In this document: piece after piece, positions 36,632 to 46,164 of the stretch
Layout of the letters: every line of letters starts with the position of its first letter
Numbering within the stretch: position 1 is the first letter of the stretch
NCBI GenBank assembly: GCA_030849805.1
Contig: JASANZ010002228.1
Span: 1 to 64,000 of the forward strand
Source: Sergeia podlipaevii
Taxonomy: Eukaryota > Euglenozoa > Kinetoplastea > Trypanosomatida > Trypanosomatidae
Reading direction: 5' to 3'
DNA: 64,000 nucleotides
Notes under the pieces: model-generated
Seen by the model: the letters and a program-made list of their open reading frames with translations, nothing else
The model's database searches: none
Told to the model about the DNA's origin: nothing
Made by a program: the position numbers and the translations under genes

Positions 36632-36907
36632 TTAGTAAAAATATATCGTGAGCTCAACCCGAGAAATCTTGTCCGCCTTGGGCTTCAGCACTACCTCAGT
36701 CAGCTTGTGGTTCTTTTCCAGCGCAAGATGGGCCTCGCGAATCAGCCACTTGCGCAGAGGAAGGCCATCCTCGGCAGGGTTGTCATTGACGCGGTCGAGC
36801 TGGTTCAGCAGGTAGTCATCGTCCACACAATTCTCAGCGGCGATGCGAGAGCGAGGGAACTCTGCATGAATACACGAGGACTTGTTCTTTCCTGCCGATG
36901 CGGTCAT
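36632..36907 (-). CDS. Tandem-family protein, copy 3 (91 aa, divergent ends)
   Basis: Most upstream copy of the array. The core is the same as copies 1 and 2 at the DNA level (36670-36820), and FPRSRIAAENCVDDDY matches copy 2. Both ends differ: the N-terminus is shorter (MTASAGKNKSSCIHAE) and lacks the NEVFN segment, and after KADK the C-terminus is unrelated in sequence (ISRVELTIYFY in place of the TQFC strand). The frame is open further upstream through A/T-rich spacer, but the ATG at 36905-36907 is the first that fits family length. It may encode a diverged isoform, or be a partial copy kept alike by conversion of its core. Function unknown. Confidence 0.78.
   Translation of the reverse strand: MTASAGKNKSSCIHAEFPRSRIAAENCVDDDYLLNQLDRVNDNPAEDGLPLRKWLIREAHLALEKNHKLTEVVLKPKADKISRVELTIYFY
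36670..36820. repeat. 151-bp conserved block, copy 3
   Basis: Identical to copy 1 over 151 bp by direct reading. Confidence 0.92.
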
Positions 36908-37292
36908 GTGAACAAACTGATCGCTGCTTTTGTGAGTTATTATTATTATTATTGTTACGCGTATTTGTATGTGGACTATGCACAGGGAAGTATTAGAGCA
37001 GAAAAAAAAAGCAAAAACAACAATAGATGTTCGCGTTGCCATAAAACACTCACAATACTGTGTGTGTGCGCGTTGATACATCTGCCCTCTCACCAGCCAA
37101 TGGTATAAATGAAGGAGTAAAGCGTGCTGATGTAGCAGCCAATCATGCTTATGTGTATATATATGCTTATTGGAGGGAATAAACACTGGGACACCTTCTT
37201 AACTCATGAGACACAAAGGGAAACTGCAATTATAAGCGCGATAAAATATATGAATAAAATATATGTGAAAGATAATGGTTTGATCATAAATT
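36908..37292. other. Intergenic spacer
   Basis: A/T-rich, with an ATT trinucleotide repeat at about 36936-36953. No gene seen. Confidence 0.65.
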
Positions 37293-38294
37293 TTAAGCTC
37301 GTAAAAGGCAGTCACCAATTGCCTCATATCGTTGTAAGAAAAGCGCAGTTGGGGCCCATAGCGAAGAAGAGCAGTATAGGTCTACCATGGCAGCGGCAAT
37401 GGCGTGAAGCGACGCAGTGGCAGGCAGTGATGAGTTGAATACCCTAGTCACCTCTGGTGCGCAACTGCCCATTCCCCTATCACTCGCGGCACAACGGCCG
37501 CACAGTTGTACACTGATATTTTTAGCCTCTGCTTCAGCACCACCCGTGCCTTGGCTACCATCCACGTGGAGCGACTTAACGTCGTACCTTTCCATCCTCT
37601 CGGCAATTAAATGTTTCAGCGCCGCGCTGCAGTCAGAGTCGCACATGACGGCAAGCCAACCACCATATTGAATGGCGGTCACACACCCTTCTCCATATGA
37701 TTCGCGAGTGGACTCATCGTCAAGGCACGCCGGCACCTCATAGCGTTTATACCCGCGTACCTCGTACTGAGCCGGCTCAAGCTCTACTTCAGCTCTGCGC
37801 ACCGCAACTATCAATACAGCGGCTTTTTCAGTGCTACTGGGTGCCACCGACTCGGCATTCCCTAGAGCACTTTCTGTATCAATAGGAACACCACCCACGC
37901 ATACACTACGGCGCTTCCGTACCTCAGTAAGCGAGTAGCAAGCAACGGCCATATTGAAGCATGGAGTAGTCAACACCCCATTATGCACCGTGACGTGGTT
38001 CTCGGTAAGAAACGAGTCCATCTTGCGCTGTTTGGCAGAAAGAATACTCGCAGAAATGAGAAATGCCCGTTTGTCGCTCGGTCTCTCCCCCCTAAGCGTA
38101 CGCGCTGAAAGAGGGAACCAACGACTTGGACTGAATGAAGCGGGCGATGAAGCAAGCAGCCAACAGCGTCCCAAGTAGTCTCGCTGCTGTGGTAACACCA
38201 ACGCACCGCTCTTCTCTTTTTCTGCATCGTGTGATTTTGCGGTAGTGCGTTCTACCTTGGCACCAGTGCCCTTGCCACATACCGCTTGACCCAT
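37293..38294 (-). CDS. Hypothetical protein with putative N-myristoylation/palmitoylation signal
   Basis: A 333-aa protein I do not recognise. It begins MGQAVCGKGTGAK: Gly2 with a small residue at position 6 fits N-myristoyltransferase preference poorly to moderately, and Cys6 could be palmitoylated. That pairing targets many trypanosomatid proteins to the flagellar or plasma membrane. Residues 15-90 are basic and Ser-rich. Residues about 90-330 alternate strands and helices (AAVLIVAVRRAEVELEP; EGCVTAIQYGGWLAVMCDS; SLHAIAAAMVDLYCSSSLW) and look like a globular alpha/beta fold, rich in cysteine but without metal-site spacing. No membrane helix or catalytic motif is evident. The ATG at 38292-38294 is the first. 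The acylation call is inference from the N-terminal residues only. Confidence 0.82.
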   Translation of the reverse strand: MGQAVCGKGTGAKVERTTAKSHDAEKEKSGALVLPQQRDYLGRCWLLASSPASFSPSRWFPLSARTLRGERPSDKRAFLISASILSAKQRKMDSFLTENHVTVHNGVLTTPCFNMAVACYSLTEVRKRRSVCVGGVPIDTESALGNAESVAPSSTEKAAVLIVAVRRAEVELEPAQYEVRGYKRYEVPACLDDESTRESYGEGCVTAIQYGGWLAVMCDSDCSAALKHLIAERMERYDVKSLHVDGSQGTGGAEAEAKNISVQLCGRCAASDRGMGSCAPEVTRVFNSSLPATASLHAIAAAMVDLYCSSSLWAPTALFLQRYEAIGDCLLRA

Positions 38295-38777
38295 TCACAT
38301 AAGGAAAGAAAAGGAAAGTGCCTTTCCCGCTATTCTGTCGCGAATATGCTTATTAAAGATATAGGTTTGTATGAAAAGTAGAAAGAAAAACACCCTATAA
38401 ATAAATCCAAAACAGTATAGAACACCGTGTGTCTGTCTTCCACTGCTCCGTGTGTAAGTGTATGTGTATGATATTGCCTTGGGGCGCTGTGCGTTGAAAA
38501 TGGTGAGAGTACAAGCGGGAGTTAGCGGAATATCCAAAACAAGTTGCAACAACATCTCGTGTGCAGCCGTATATATTCTTTTTGAAAGAAAATGTGAAGG
38601 GAGCGAGCCTTTGTTGGCACAATGTGTCGTACGCTTTTTTTTGCCTCAATATAGGCCTCACCTAATAGATTATTCAAAAACGTACAGCCCTTGCAACCAC
38701 ATGTAACAACAGTAAGAGTTAATATTATCGTTCTCTGTAAACAACAAAATGAAACGGCGTTTGTGACACCTTTTGAG
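38295..38777. other. Intergenic spacer
   Basis: A/T-rich with moderate-complexity patches. No gene seen. Confidence 0.65.
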
Positions 38778-41186
38778 CTATAAAAAAACCTGCTCCACCC
38801 CACTTCTCGAAACATGTCTCTTGTCTGCTACATCCATCCCTAGTACTGTTCCGCGCAGCCTAGCATGACCTTCTATAGTGGCCCCTTCAACATGCGCGGC
38901 AGTAATTGAGAGGGCTTGAGATATCAAGTCTACAAGTCGTGGCGTCACAGCATCCGCTGAGCCCAATGCCAGCTCCCGCATCGCCTGCACCGCAAGTGCT
39001 TTGGGCGACGGAGAAGTCGGCTTGGCCGAGGTTGCATGTGCGTGCACTGAAACGAGTAGCTGCAGCTCGGCCACGATTTCGTGAGGAGTGTCACACGCCT
39101 TGTCAGCATCACTGTACACGCTCTTCGCCACCTCTAGCGCATTAGACGCTAAATCAGCCACAGCGGCCTTCTCCTCTTCGCGTAAGTCATCTTCTAGCAA
39201 AAACTCAGAGTCGTCTTGCACCTCACAAGCCACTCTGCATCCTCGCAGGAGAGACTGCATCAAGGTGAGACGCACCTGTCTTAGTGGGACCGGAAGGTAC
39301 TTGACATATTCACCAGGTCGCTCCTCCACTTGTCTTTTATAAATCTCCAATGCAGTGCGCCAGTCCGATGTGCGCTGTAAAATGTATACTTCAGTGTCCG
39401 CGAGCCACTGCATCTCTGCAGAGTTCAGACCAAATATAGCACAGGTGCGGTTGCGAACTGTTGCCATGAGTCGCTCCGCCCCGACTCTGTCCTGTCCCTC
39501 TCTGCACTCTGTGCTGATGAGGTAGCAGCAGCGAAAGACAGTTTGCAGCTCAATCTTACGAGGAAGTGGCTCCTGCAGCCACGTGTTGCTGTCATACGTC
39601 CGGAACAGGCGCTCTGCCAGCTCCCACTTGGGAGATTCCGTGCGCACTTGGCGGCTGACAAGCAGTTGTAGACACGCCACCGCACAAGGGCGATCAAGGG
39701 GTGCTGGTGCTGCGCCGCCACCCCCTACACTTGTCAGTTCCTCCACGATCTGTCCCACTTGCGGGTTCGTTGCCACGACCGCACGGAGTGATTGCAGGTA
39801 CACCAGTAGTGCCTCTGAGTGCAGGGATTTGCGGAGAGACTTATAGCCGAGACTACCCATAAGCGCACGCAGAGCCTCTGCGTGAGCTGCGTTTCCAGCC
39901 GCGTTGCAAGCAGCCATTGCGAACGCAAACGTCTCAGCAGTGGGCAGCAGCAGCCTATGAGACATCCCCTCAACCGTCGTATCAGTATCCGAGATGAGGG
40001 CGATGGCGGACTCCCAGCTGCCGCCCGCACAGACCGCTTTGACAAGGGCCTCTACGTAAGCCGAGCCCTCGTCGCCAGTGACACATAGATGAGGCGAACC
40101 TTCTACGCGTGCCTTGATCGTGAGCGCCTGCTGAAGGATGGCATTCTTCTCTTCCTTGCTTCTGTGCTGGTGGGCAGTCTGGAACTGATCCCCGCGCCGC
40201 CATACTGCGTCAAGGGCGTGACTGTGTGTACGAAGTGTAGGCGTGTAGCCCGACTGTAGCACTCGTGCGTACAGCTCGAGTGCCATCCGCCACGGTCTCG
40301 AGCCTACACCGTTCGTACGGTAGCCCGTCATGAGCCCCGTAACGCGATCACTCATCTCCACTGGTGGGTCGATAGCCCCCTTGTGAATCTCGCGCGCGTA
40401 GTGGTGCAGGTTGAGTGCCGCAGTCCACGATACGTCCATATGCATCAAGTCAGCAAGCACCTCGCTAGAGACAGGCAATGAGGTCTGCTGTGTACAGCTC
40501 CGCCGCAGCTGGTACTCCACAAGAGCAACCGTACCATTGTCAGAGCCCTCGAGTGTCAAACCCAGCTGTTTGTTAAAGCTGCTGCCGCGCTCGGCATGGC
40601 GCTCCAGTCTGCAACACTGATATAATGCAAACGCCCGTGCTTCTGCCTCGGCCTCTGCGTCCCCCAAGCCGCCAGATGTGCTACCCCAACGCTCATCATC
40701 CGCACTCGTAGCATCCGAAAGCGCCTCAGCAAAGGCCTGTGCTCCCATAAGATTTGATGCCTGATGACGTACAAGTGCAGAAGCGAGCGCACTGTACGTC
40801 GCAGCACTTGCAACTTCACCGGAGGCACGTGCGAGAGTGAGGAAGGCGTTAGCGGCAGCTTCCTTGTTCTGGGAAGTGCGTAGCACATCCAGAAGCTGTC
40901 GCTGTTCCGTCGACTGATAAGCATCTCTTTCGCCCAGAAGAGCAGCACGCATCGTGTGACTAGGCACTGCCCTTGATGCTTCATCGTGACTGAGCGCGCT
41001 GCCGCCAGCTCTACTTGGCGTATCCGCTGATGTGTGGTGAGAAACACCGCTAGTGGTAAGAGGCGCAGGAGTGCATGAAGAAGACAAAGCAGCTCCTGTC
41101 TGTACCTCCTCCCGCTTCATGGCGGCAATTTGAGCCTGCCGACGCAGCGCTTTTCCTATTTTCTCGCCAGTTCTCAGCTTGCTCAT
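38778..41186 (-). CDS. Helical-repeat protein, PPR-like
   Basis: An 802-aa, mostly alpha-helical protein. From about residue 80 it shows repeated helix pairs of roughly 35 residues that resemble pentatricopeptide repeats: MALELYARVLQSGYTPTLRT followed by HSHALDAVWR, ESAIALISDTDTTVEG before TFAFAMAACNAAGNAAHAEA, and WRTALEIYKRQVEERPGEYV. Kinetoplastids have many PPR proteins in mitochondrial rRNA, mRNA and guide-RNA metabolism. The basic N-terminus (KLRTGEKIGKALRRQAQIAAMKRE) is compatible with a mitochondrial presequence, although it contains acidic residues. Repeats are degenerate and could instead be TPR-like. An upstream in-frame GTG exists; the ATG at 41184-41186 is used. Confidence 0.82.
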   Translation of the reverse strand: MSKLRTGEKIGKALRRQAQIAAMKREEVQTGAALSSSCTPAPLTTSGVSHHTSADTPSRAGGSALSHDEASRAVPSHTMRAALLGERDAYQSTEQRQLLDVLRTSQNKEAAANAFLTLARASGEVASAATYSALASALVRHQASNLMGAQAFAEALSDATSADDERWGSTSGGLGDAEAEAEARAFALYQCCRLERHAERGSSFNKQLGLTLEGSDNGTVALVEYQLRRSCTQQTSLPVSSEVLADLMHMDVSWTAALNLHHYAREIHKGAIDPPVEMSDRVTGLMTGYRTNGVGSRPWRMALELYARVLQSGYTPTLRTHSHALDAVWRRGDQFQTAHQHRSKEEKNAILQQALTIKARVEGSPHLCVTGDEGSAYVEALVKAVCAGGSWESAIALISDTDTTVEGMSHRLLLPTAETFAFAMAACNAAGNAAHAEALRALMGSLGYKSLRKSLHSEALLVYLQSLRAVVATNPQVGQIVEELTSVGGGGAAPAPLDRPCAVACLQLLVSRQVRTESPKWELAERLFRTYDSNTWLQEPLPRKIELQTVFRCCYLISTECREGQDRVGAERLMATVRNRTCAIFGLNSAEMQWLADTEVYILQRTSDWRTALEIYKRQVEERPGEYVKYLPVPLRQVRLTLMQSLLRGCRVACEVQDDSEFLLEDDLREEEKAAVADLASNALEVAKSVYSDADKACDTPHEIVAELQLLVSVHAHATSAKPTSPSPKALAVQAMRELALGSADAVTPRLVDLISQALSITAAHVEGATIEGHARLRGTVLGMDVADKRHVSRSGVEQVFL

Positions 41187-42926
41187 GTGACTGACAGACA
41201 CACTTCAAAGAAAGTTGGTGCACTGCTCTGGTGAGCAACAGCTTGAGTAGGCAATGTCTGTCTGCAATCCCCTCAATAAGCAGCACTTCTTGATGAAGTT
41301 ACACTAGTACTTTTCGCATGTATATATACTTGTTTAATGACCTCCTTCTTCTGACCAGAGAAAAGAGGAGTGCTAATGGGGTCCCTCTACAAGGGTTTCT
41401 TTCCTTGTTTTGGGATGGAGTAGTAGCGCACCAGCTAAACTATTTTAATGAAGAATATATATAGAAACTTTCAAAGCCACTTCTATATGTTGTGTGTGCG
41501 TAGGTGCGCGCGTTCTATATATGAAGCAAAGCACGAGTTTGAAAACAAAAATTAACGTAAAGATGCCGTTGTCCATAATAGCAGAAAAGTAAAGAAGAAA
41601 AGGTTTTTTTTTTGAAGAAGTTATGATTAAATGCCAAAGGTTGAGGAAAACGCCCTTGCCGTCATTAGCAGAGAAAAAAAAAACGAGAAAAGAGAAAGTG
41701 ACGCTACATAAGGATTGAAAACACTTATGCGGCTGTACACATGCTCAGTATTTAGCAAAACGCTAAACTGATACTCCCTCGTTACAGACACCAATGCACG
41801 ATGCAGGTAAAGTGATGTGGTTAACATACGTTGTGATATCATGTCGCTAGTAGGTATGAAAGTTAAACGTGACCGTAACACGCGCGTCAACGTTGTGTGT
41901 GTGTGTGTGTGCAGGTGTGAGTGTAAAAAAAAGAAAATGCAAGCAGTACTACGCACTCACACAGAGTGAACGACATACAGCTGGAAAATGGCAACATCTC
42001 ACTTCCTACTAAACTTACTTGTTTTCAACCCCATTTCCTTCTCCTCTTTTCCCAAAAAGAGGAGATCATGCAAGAAGAACGAAGATAGAATTGATATATG
42101 AGAGCCTTTATGAGCGGCCTGGAGGAAAAAGAGTTCAAGAAGAAGCAGTATATATATAGACTAAAAGGCACAGGAAAAACGTTCGATAAGTATGCTTACA
42201 AGGATAGTAGCTGTATTTCTTTCCAGTAAGCAACAGTGAATATTTGGCAAACCCCCATCCCCCAATACATATCAACACATTAAGAGAGAAAAAAAAGAAG
42301 GGAAAGTCAGAAAACAAGTAGTACCTAGACCGCAGCACTATGCATCCCCCACACATATACGTACGACGACAAAGCCAAAAATGCACGAGTATATGTCCTC
42401 CCATTCATAAAACTCAAAAAAAATGTATATTACTATTGTTATTATATATTTTTTTTGTAGTTGATACAGTCGCTAGCACATGTTGTTTCCTCCCGTTGTC
42501 ATCCTCCCCCCGTCTCTCTCTCTCTCTCTCCCTTCACATATATATCTATATACATAGAAAACAAATCAACTATAAATTTTCATTAACTCGGACACCACTC
42601 AAGCAACAAGAAAATAAACAGGGATCCACTTCCCCTTACTACTTTAAAGAACTCGTATAGTCGGAAACCGGCTATAATCTAAATCTACATGAGCAAACGA
42701 CTACCATTATACAACAACAACGAAAAGAGATACTTCCTCTATCTGTCTAACAGATAACGATCTGTGGTGGCTAGCCACATACTAATACTGCATCCCCACC
42801 CTCTCTCTCTCTCCCCCTTTCTTCATGACAGTATCCTCATCAACACTACACTCTCGTCATAATGTGAGCAGAGCACTAAAGCAGCAGCTCCCCCTCCCCC
42901 CCCCCNNCCCCCCCCCCTCCGTTTGC
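41187..42926. other. Intergenic spacer with poly-C tract and sequence gap
   Basis: About 1.7 kb of A/T-rich DNA with a (TG)n at 41894-41912, a (TC)n at about 42514-42532, a second CT-rich tract at 42799-42820, and a C-run at 42896-42917 containing two undetermined bases. No gene seen. Confidence 0.7.
42896..42917. repeat. Poly-C tract interrupted by two N
   Basis: A C-homopolymer with two undetermined bases at 42906-42907, 9 bp past the calcineurin stop codon. The true length is unknown. In the mRNA this is a G-run in the 3' UTR. Confidence 0.9.
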
Positions 42927-44444
42927 CTATTCCTTCCCTTCTTGGTCCACTAGCTCCTCGCTGTCGCTTCCCGCCTGCAGAGCACGCTGCAGGTTGCTCA
43001 CCATATCTAACGCGGTGCAAGTGGCTACACCATCGCCGAGCATGTGCTCTGAAGGAGATAAGGATGGCGGCGGCGGAGAACGAGCGCGGGCTTCCTTGTG
43101 GAGGCTTTGAGCCTGTTGAGAGAGAGATGAAATCTGACTAATCTTCTTGCGAATATCTTCGCCGCGCTGGACTAATATCGACTCTGAAGTGTGCTCACCA
43201 TCCGCAACTCCAACCGTCACGTTATCCTCCTCGACATCCACCACGTGCAAGATGCTCGTCCATATGTCTAGGAGCTTCTCAGCAACAAATGGGAGTGACC
43301 AGGCAAATGCATTCATAAAGTTTGGTAGGTAGTAAGGATGTATGCTACTGTTAAACTGGCGAATGTTCATAAGATTTTTATCGAGTACTACAATGGCTGC
43401 TCTATTATCGTACGTGTCGCAGTAGTTGGGGGCCGAAAAGACACATATAACCGATGGAAATCCACTCGTGCCCTTCTTGTAGAGGTGAAACCCCTCGTCC
43501 TGAGCCTCGTGGCCACGAATAATCGTGGTCAGTCCGTTCTCGTCGAGAAAGCGCTGTGTGGCGGCATAGCTGTAAACATAGGAGCAGCCGCGAGTGGTAT
43601 TCGGAATAAACATCTGCGAGGAGCCAGAGCTCACCTCACGCTCATCCATCGGGTCTGCCCATAGCAGATCGCACATGGGACCAGAGGAGGGTGGTTCGCG
43701 GAAGCGGTGGACTGCGTTAATGTCGGCCACCCGTTTGAGCTCCGGAGAGAGGCCGCCATGAACGCACATAAAGCGCTTGTTGAGAAGGCACGTGAGGGGC
43801 AGACAGTCAAATGCCGACATTATTGCATTGTACACAGCGAGTGAGTACTTGTACTGCACCTCACGCTTAAAGTTAAAATAGGCAGTAAGATGACGGCTCT
43901 CGTGGTTGCCACGAAGCATGATCATTGTCTTTGGATAGCAGACTTTATAGCACATGAGCAGCAAGATTACCTCCATGCCGAAGCAGCCACGATCCACGTA
44001 GTCACCGAGGAAAATGTACTTTTGATTCTTAGGATCTCCTGCGATTTCTAAGAGCATGAGTAGATCATAAAGCTGGCCGTGAATGTCACCGCATATTGCG
44101 ACCGGGTCCTCCAGTTGAATCACGTTCGGCTCGTCCTTCCATATCAGCGCGCAACGGGTGATGATCTCCAGCGCGTCGGTTTCAGAGAGCAAGCCCTCCT
44201 TCTTGAAGTGCTCGCGCACCACATCAGGCCGCGGGAGACCATTTTCGTCAAATAGCGCCGCTGTGGGGAGTGATTCCCAGTTTGGTGGTGGCACAGAGCC
44301 ATCCTCTCTATCAATCGTTAGCATGTGAGTAATGCGACCTTCCGTGGCCGTGTCATACGTGGATCCTATGGGGCTGGGCTCCTGAAGAGTTGCGGTACAT
44401 TGTCCGTCATCGGCTGAACTGCTAGCAGCGGGTACGCTAGCCAT
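42927..44444 (-). CDS. CNA: Calcineurin A, catalytic subunit of protein phosphatase 2B
   Basis: A 505-aa Ser/Thr phosphatase of the PP2B class. The metallophosphatase motifs are complete: GDIHGQLYDLL, GDYVDRGCFGMEV, RGNHESRHLTAYFNF, then IRGHEAQDEGF and the SAPNYCDTY loop. What makes it calcineurin is the segment after the catalytic core, HPYYLPNFMNAFAWSLPFV plus AEKLLDIWTSIL, the helix that binds the regulatory B subunit. In trypanosomatids calcineurin links calcium to stress tolerance and infectivity. The C-terminal 110 residues carry a basic helix (EDIRKKISQISSLSQQAQSL) where the calmodulin-binding region lies in animals, but I cannot recognise a canonical calmodulin site or the autoinhibitory peptide. 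The N-terminal 60 residues are low-complexity. The ATG at 44442-44444 is the first. Confidence 0.96.
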   Translation of the reverse strand: MASVPAASSSADDGQCTATLQEPSPIGSTYDTATEGRITHMLTIDREDGSVPPPNWESLPTAALFDENGLPRPDVVREHFKKEGLLSETDALEIITRCALIWKDEPNVIQLEDPVAICGDIHGQLYDLLMLLEIAGDPKNQKYIFLGDYVDRGCFGMEVILLLMCYKVCYPKTMIMLRGNHESRHLTAYFNFKREVQYKYSLAVYNAIMSAFDCLPLTCLLNKRFMCVHGGLSPELKRVADINAVHRFREPPSSGPMCDLLWADPMDEREVSSGSSQMFIPNTTRGCSYVYSYAATQRFLDENGLTTIIRGHEAQDEGFHLYKKGTSGFPSVICVFSAPNYCDTYDNRAAIVVLDKNLMNIRQFNSSIHPYYLPNFMNAFAWSLPFVAEKLLDIWTSILHVVDVEEDNVTVGVADGEHTSESILVQRGEDIRKKISQISSLSQQAQSLHKEARARSPPPPSLSPSEHMLGDGVATCTALDMVSNLQRALQAGSDSEELVDQEGKE

Positions 44445-46164
44445 TATTTGTCAGTAAGAACACGCAAGATGTAAGTATATGCGGAGAAAAAAAAGTTTAT
44501 ACAAACTTTGTTTGTGTGTGTGTGTGTGTGTGAGTGTCAACAAGAAAAGTGGTGAGTAAAAACACAAAGAGAGAAGCAAACAATTTCTCTTCCTCGTATC
44601 TTTAAGAGTGTTTGTGTTTTGAAGCAAGAAGATACACACTTTCTCGTTATGCAGCTTTCCCTTTCAATCTAAAAGAAAGAGGAAGGAAAGAAATACAAAA
44701 GAAAAATGATAGAAAGAAGGAAGAACAGTAAAAAAAAAAAAGCGTGTGTTCCTGGCCGCAGAAGATATAAAGCGCCTTCTCAACACAAAACTTGCTTTCT
44801 GTATCCCCTTTGCTGCTGCTTTAAACTTCTTTTGTTTGTTTGTTTGCAATGCGATCGTGTCAAAAAAAAAAAGAGTAATGGTGATCGTGCGACACGGTGT
44901 GCTTATCCAACGTACGCACAGTATGTTGTGTGGAGAGAATATATATATGTAGGATGTATAATACGCAGCGTAACAAAAAAAAAAAGGATGTTTGATTACA
45001 AAGCTGCGAAGTCGCTTAGTAGTGCCCTCTCAGCCCCTCTCGTATACTGTCTCTATGAGTATGGTATGTGACTCTCTTATATATGGCACTACAAGCCAAG
45101 AACTGATAGCAGCAATGCTGTTCAAGAGCTACTCTTCACTAGTTGCAAAGTACACAGTTGCTTTGTGGGTGCGTGTCACAGTTTTACTTTATTATCTACC
45201 ACAAAGACTAGCAGCAGCAAGTAGAACAAATATAAAAGCAGAATAAATAAAAAGAAATGAGAAAAACTAAAATAAAAAAATAAAAAAAATGCAAAATACT
45301 ATGATATATAAGAAAAAAAACGAGAAGAAGACATGGTGAATAAGTGAATACAAGCAAGTAAATGTATGTCGCATCAACAATAAGAGATTTGTGCCGCCAG
45401 TAAGTACGTGCATAGTACGGAACGCCACACAGTATTTTTTTTTTCTTTAAGCGATGTGGTTTAAATAGTGTAGTTGTATATATATATATATAATAGCCCT
45501 CCAATACTCAGAAATGTAAAGTATAAAGATAAGTAGAGGTTGCATAGTCCGCACAAAAAAGAAAAAATAATAATTAAGGTGCAACGTCACCACCTCCCCG
45601 GCTCACTAATATGCGCATGTCCTCATATGGTGAATACCACAGTCGGCACATACGTCAGTCACTACCTCCAGTGATGCTTTTGAGTCTCTACTCACATACA
45701 CGCACTATCACATAGGGGGAAAAAAAAAAATAATAGAAAGAGAGAGAGAGAGGGCGTAACGCGGCACTTCATATATAAACATATGAATACTCTGAATAAA
45801 TTATAGTAAAAAATATAATAATAATAATAATGATGCAAAGAGAAAAAAAAGGGGGGGCGAACTCAAAATGAAACAATTCTTGCATATACTGAGCAACAAC
45901 AACAAACAAACAAACAAAAAGAGAAAGAAAGAAAATAATGATATTGACCTCGTCAAAGTGCGTCTATATATATATATATATATGCTACAGTATCCGCTTA
46001 TTTCTTTCCCTCTCACTCTCCCCCCCCCCCGGGCCCCTCTCTACCTCTTTATCTATCTCACGTCATTGAGCTGACGGTCAACAATACAAAGAAACAAAGA
46101 AAAAGTTGGTAAAGGGAAAAGATAGAACTACTCACTGATATGAGATCTGTGCGACATCTACTCT
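44445..46164. other. Intergenic spacer
   Basis: About 1.7 kb, A/T-rich. It holds a (TG)n at 44513-44532, a TA repeat at 45478-45492, a (GA)n at 45739-45753, an AAT repeat near 45816-45831, G7 at 45851-45857, a TA repeat at 45966-45983 and a C10-GGG-CCCC run at 46021-46037. No supported gene. Confidence 0.65.

Noticed and set aside
36908..37186. N-terminal extension of tandem copy 3
   Set aside because: A/T-rich with isoleucine runs from an ATT repeat, and absent from the other copies.
44706..45071. Plus-strand open frame of 121 codons
   Set aside because: Lys/Tyr/Cys-rich translation of spacer DNA on the non-coding strand; no domain.
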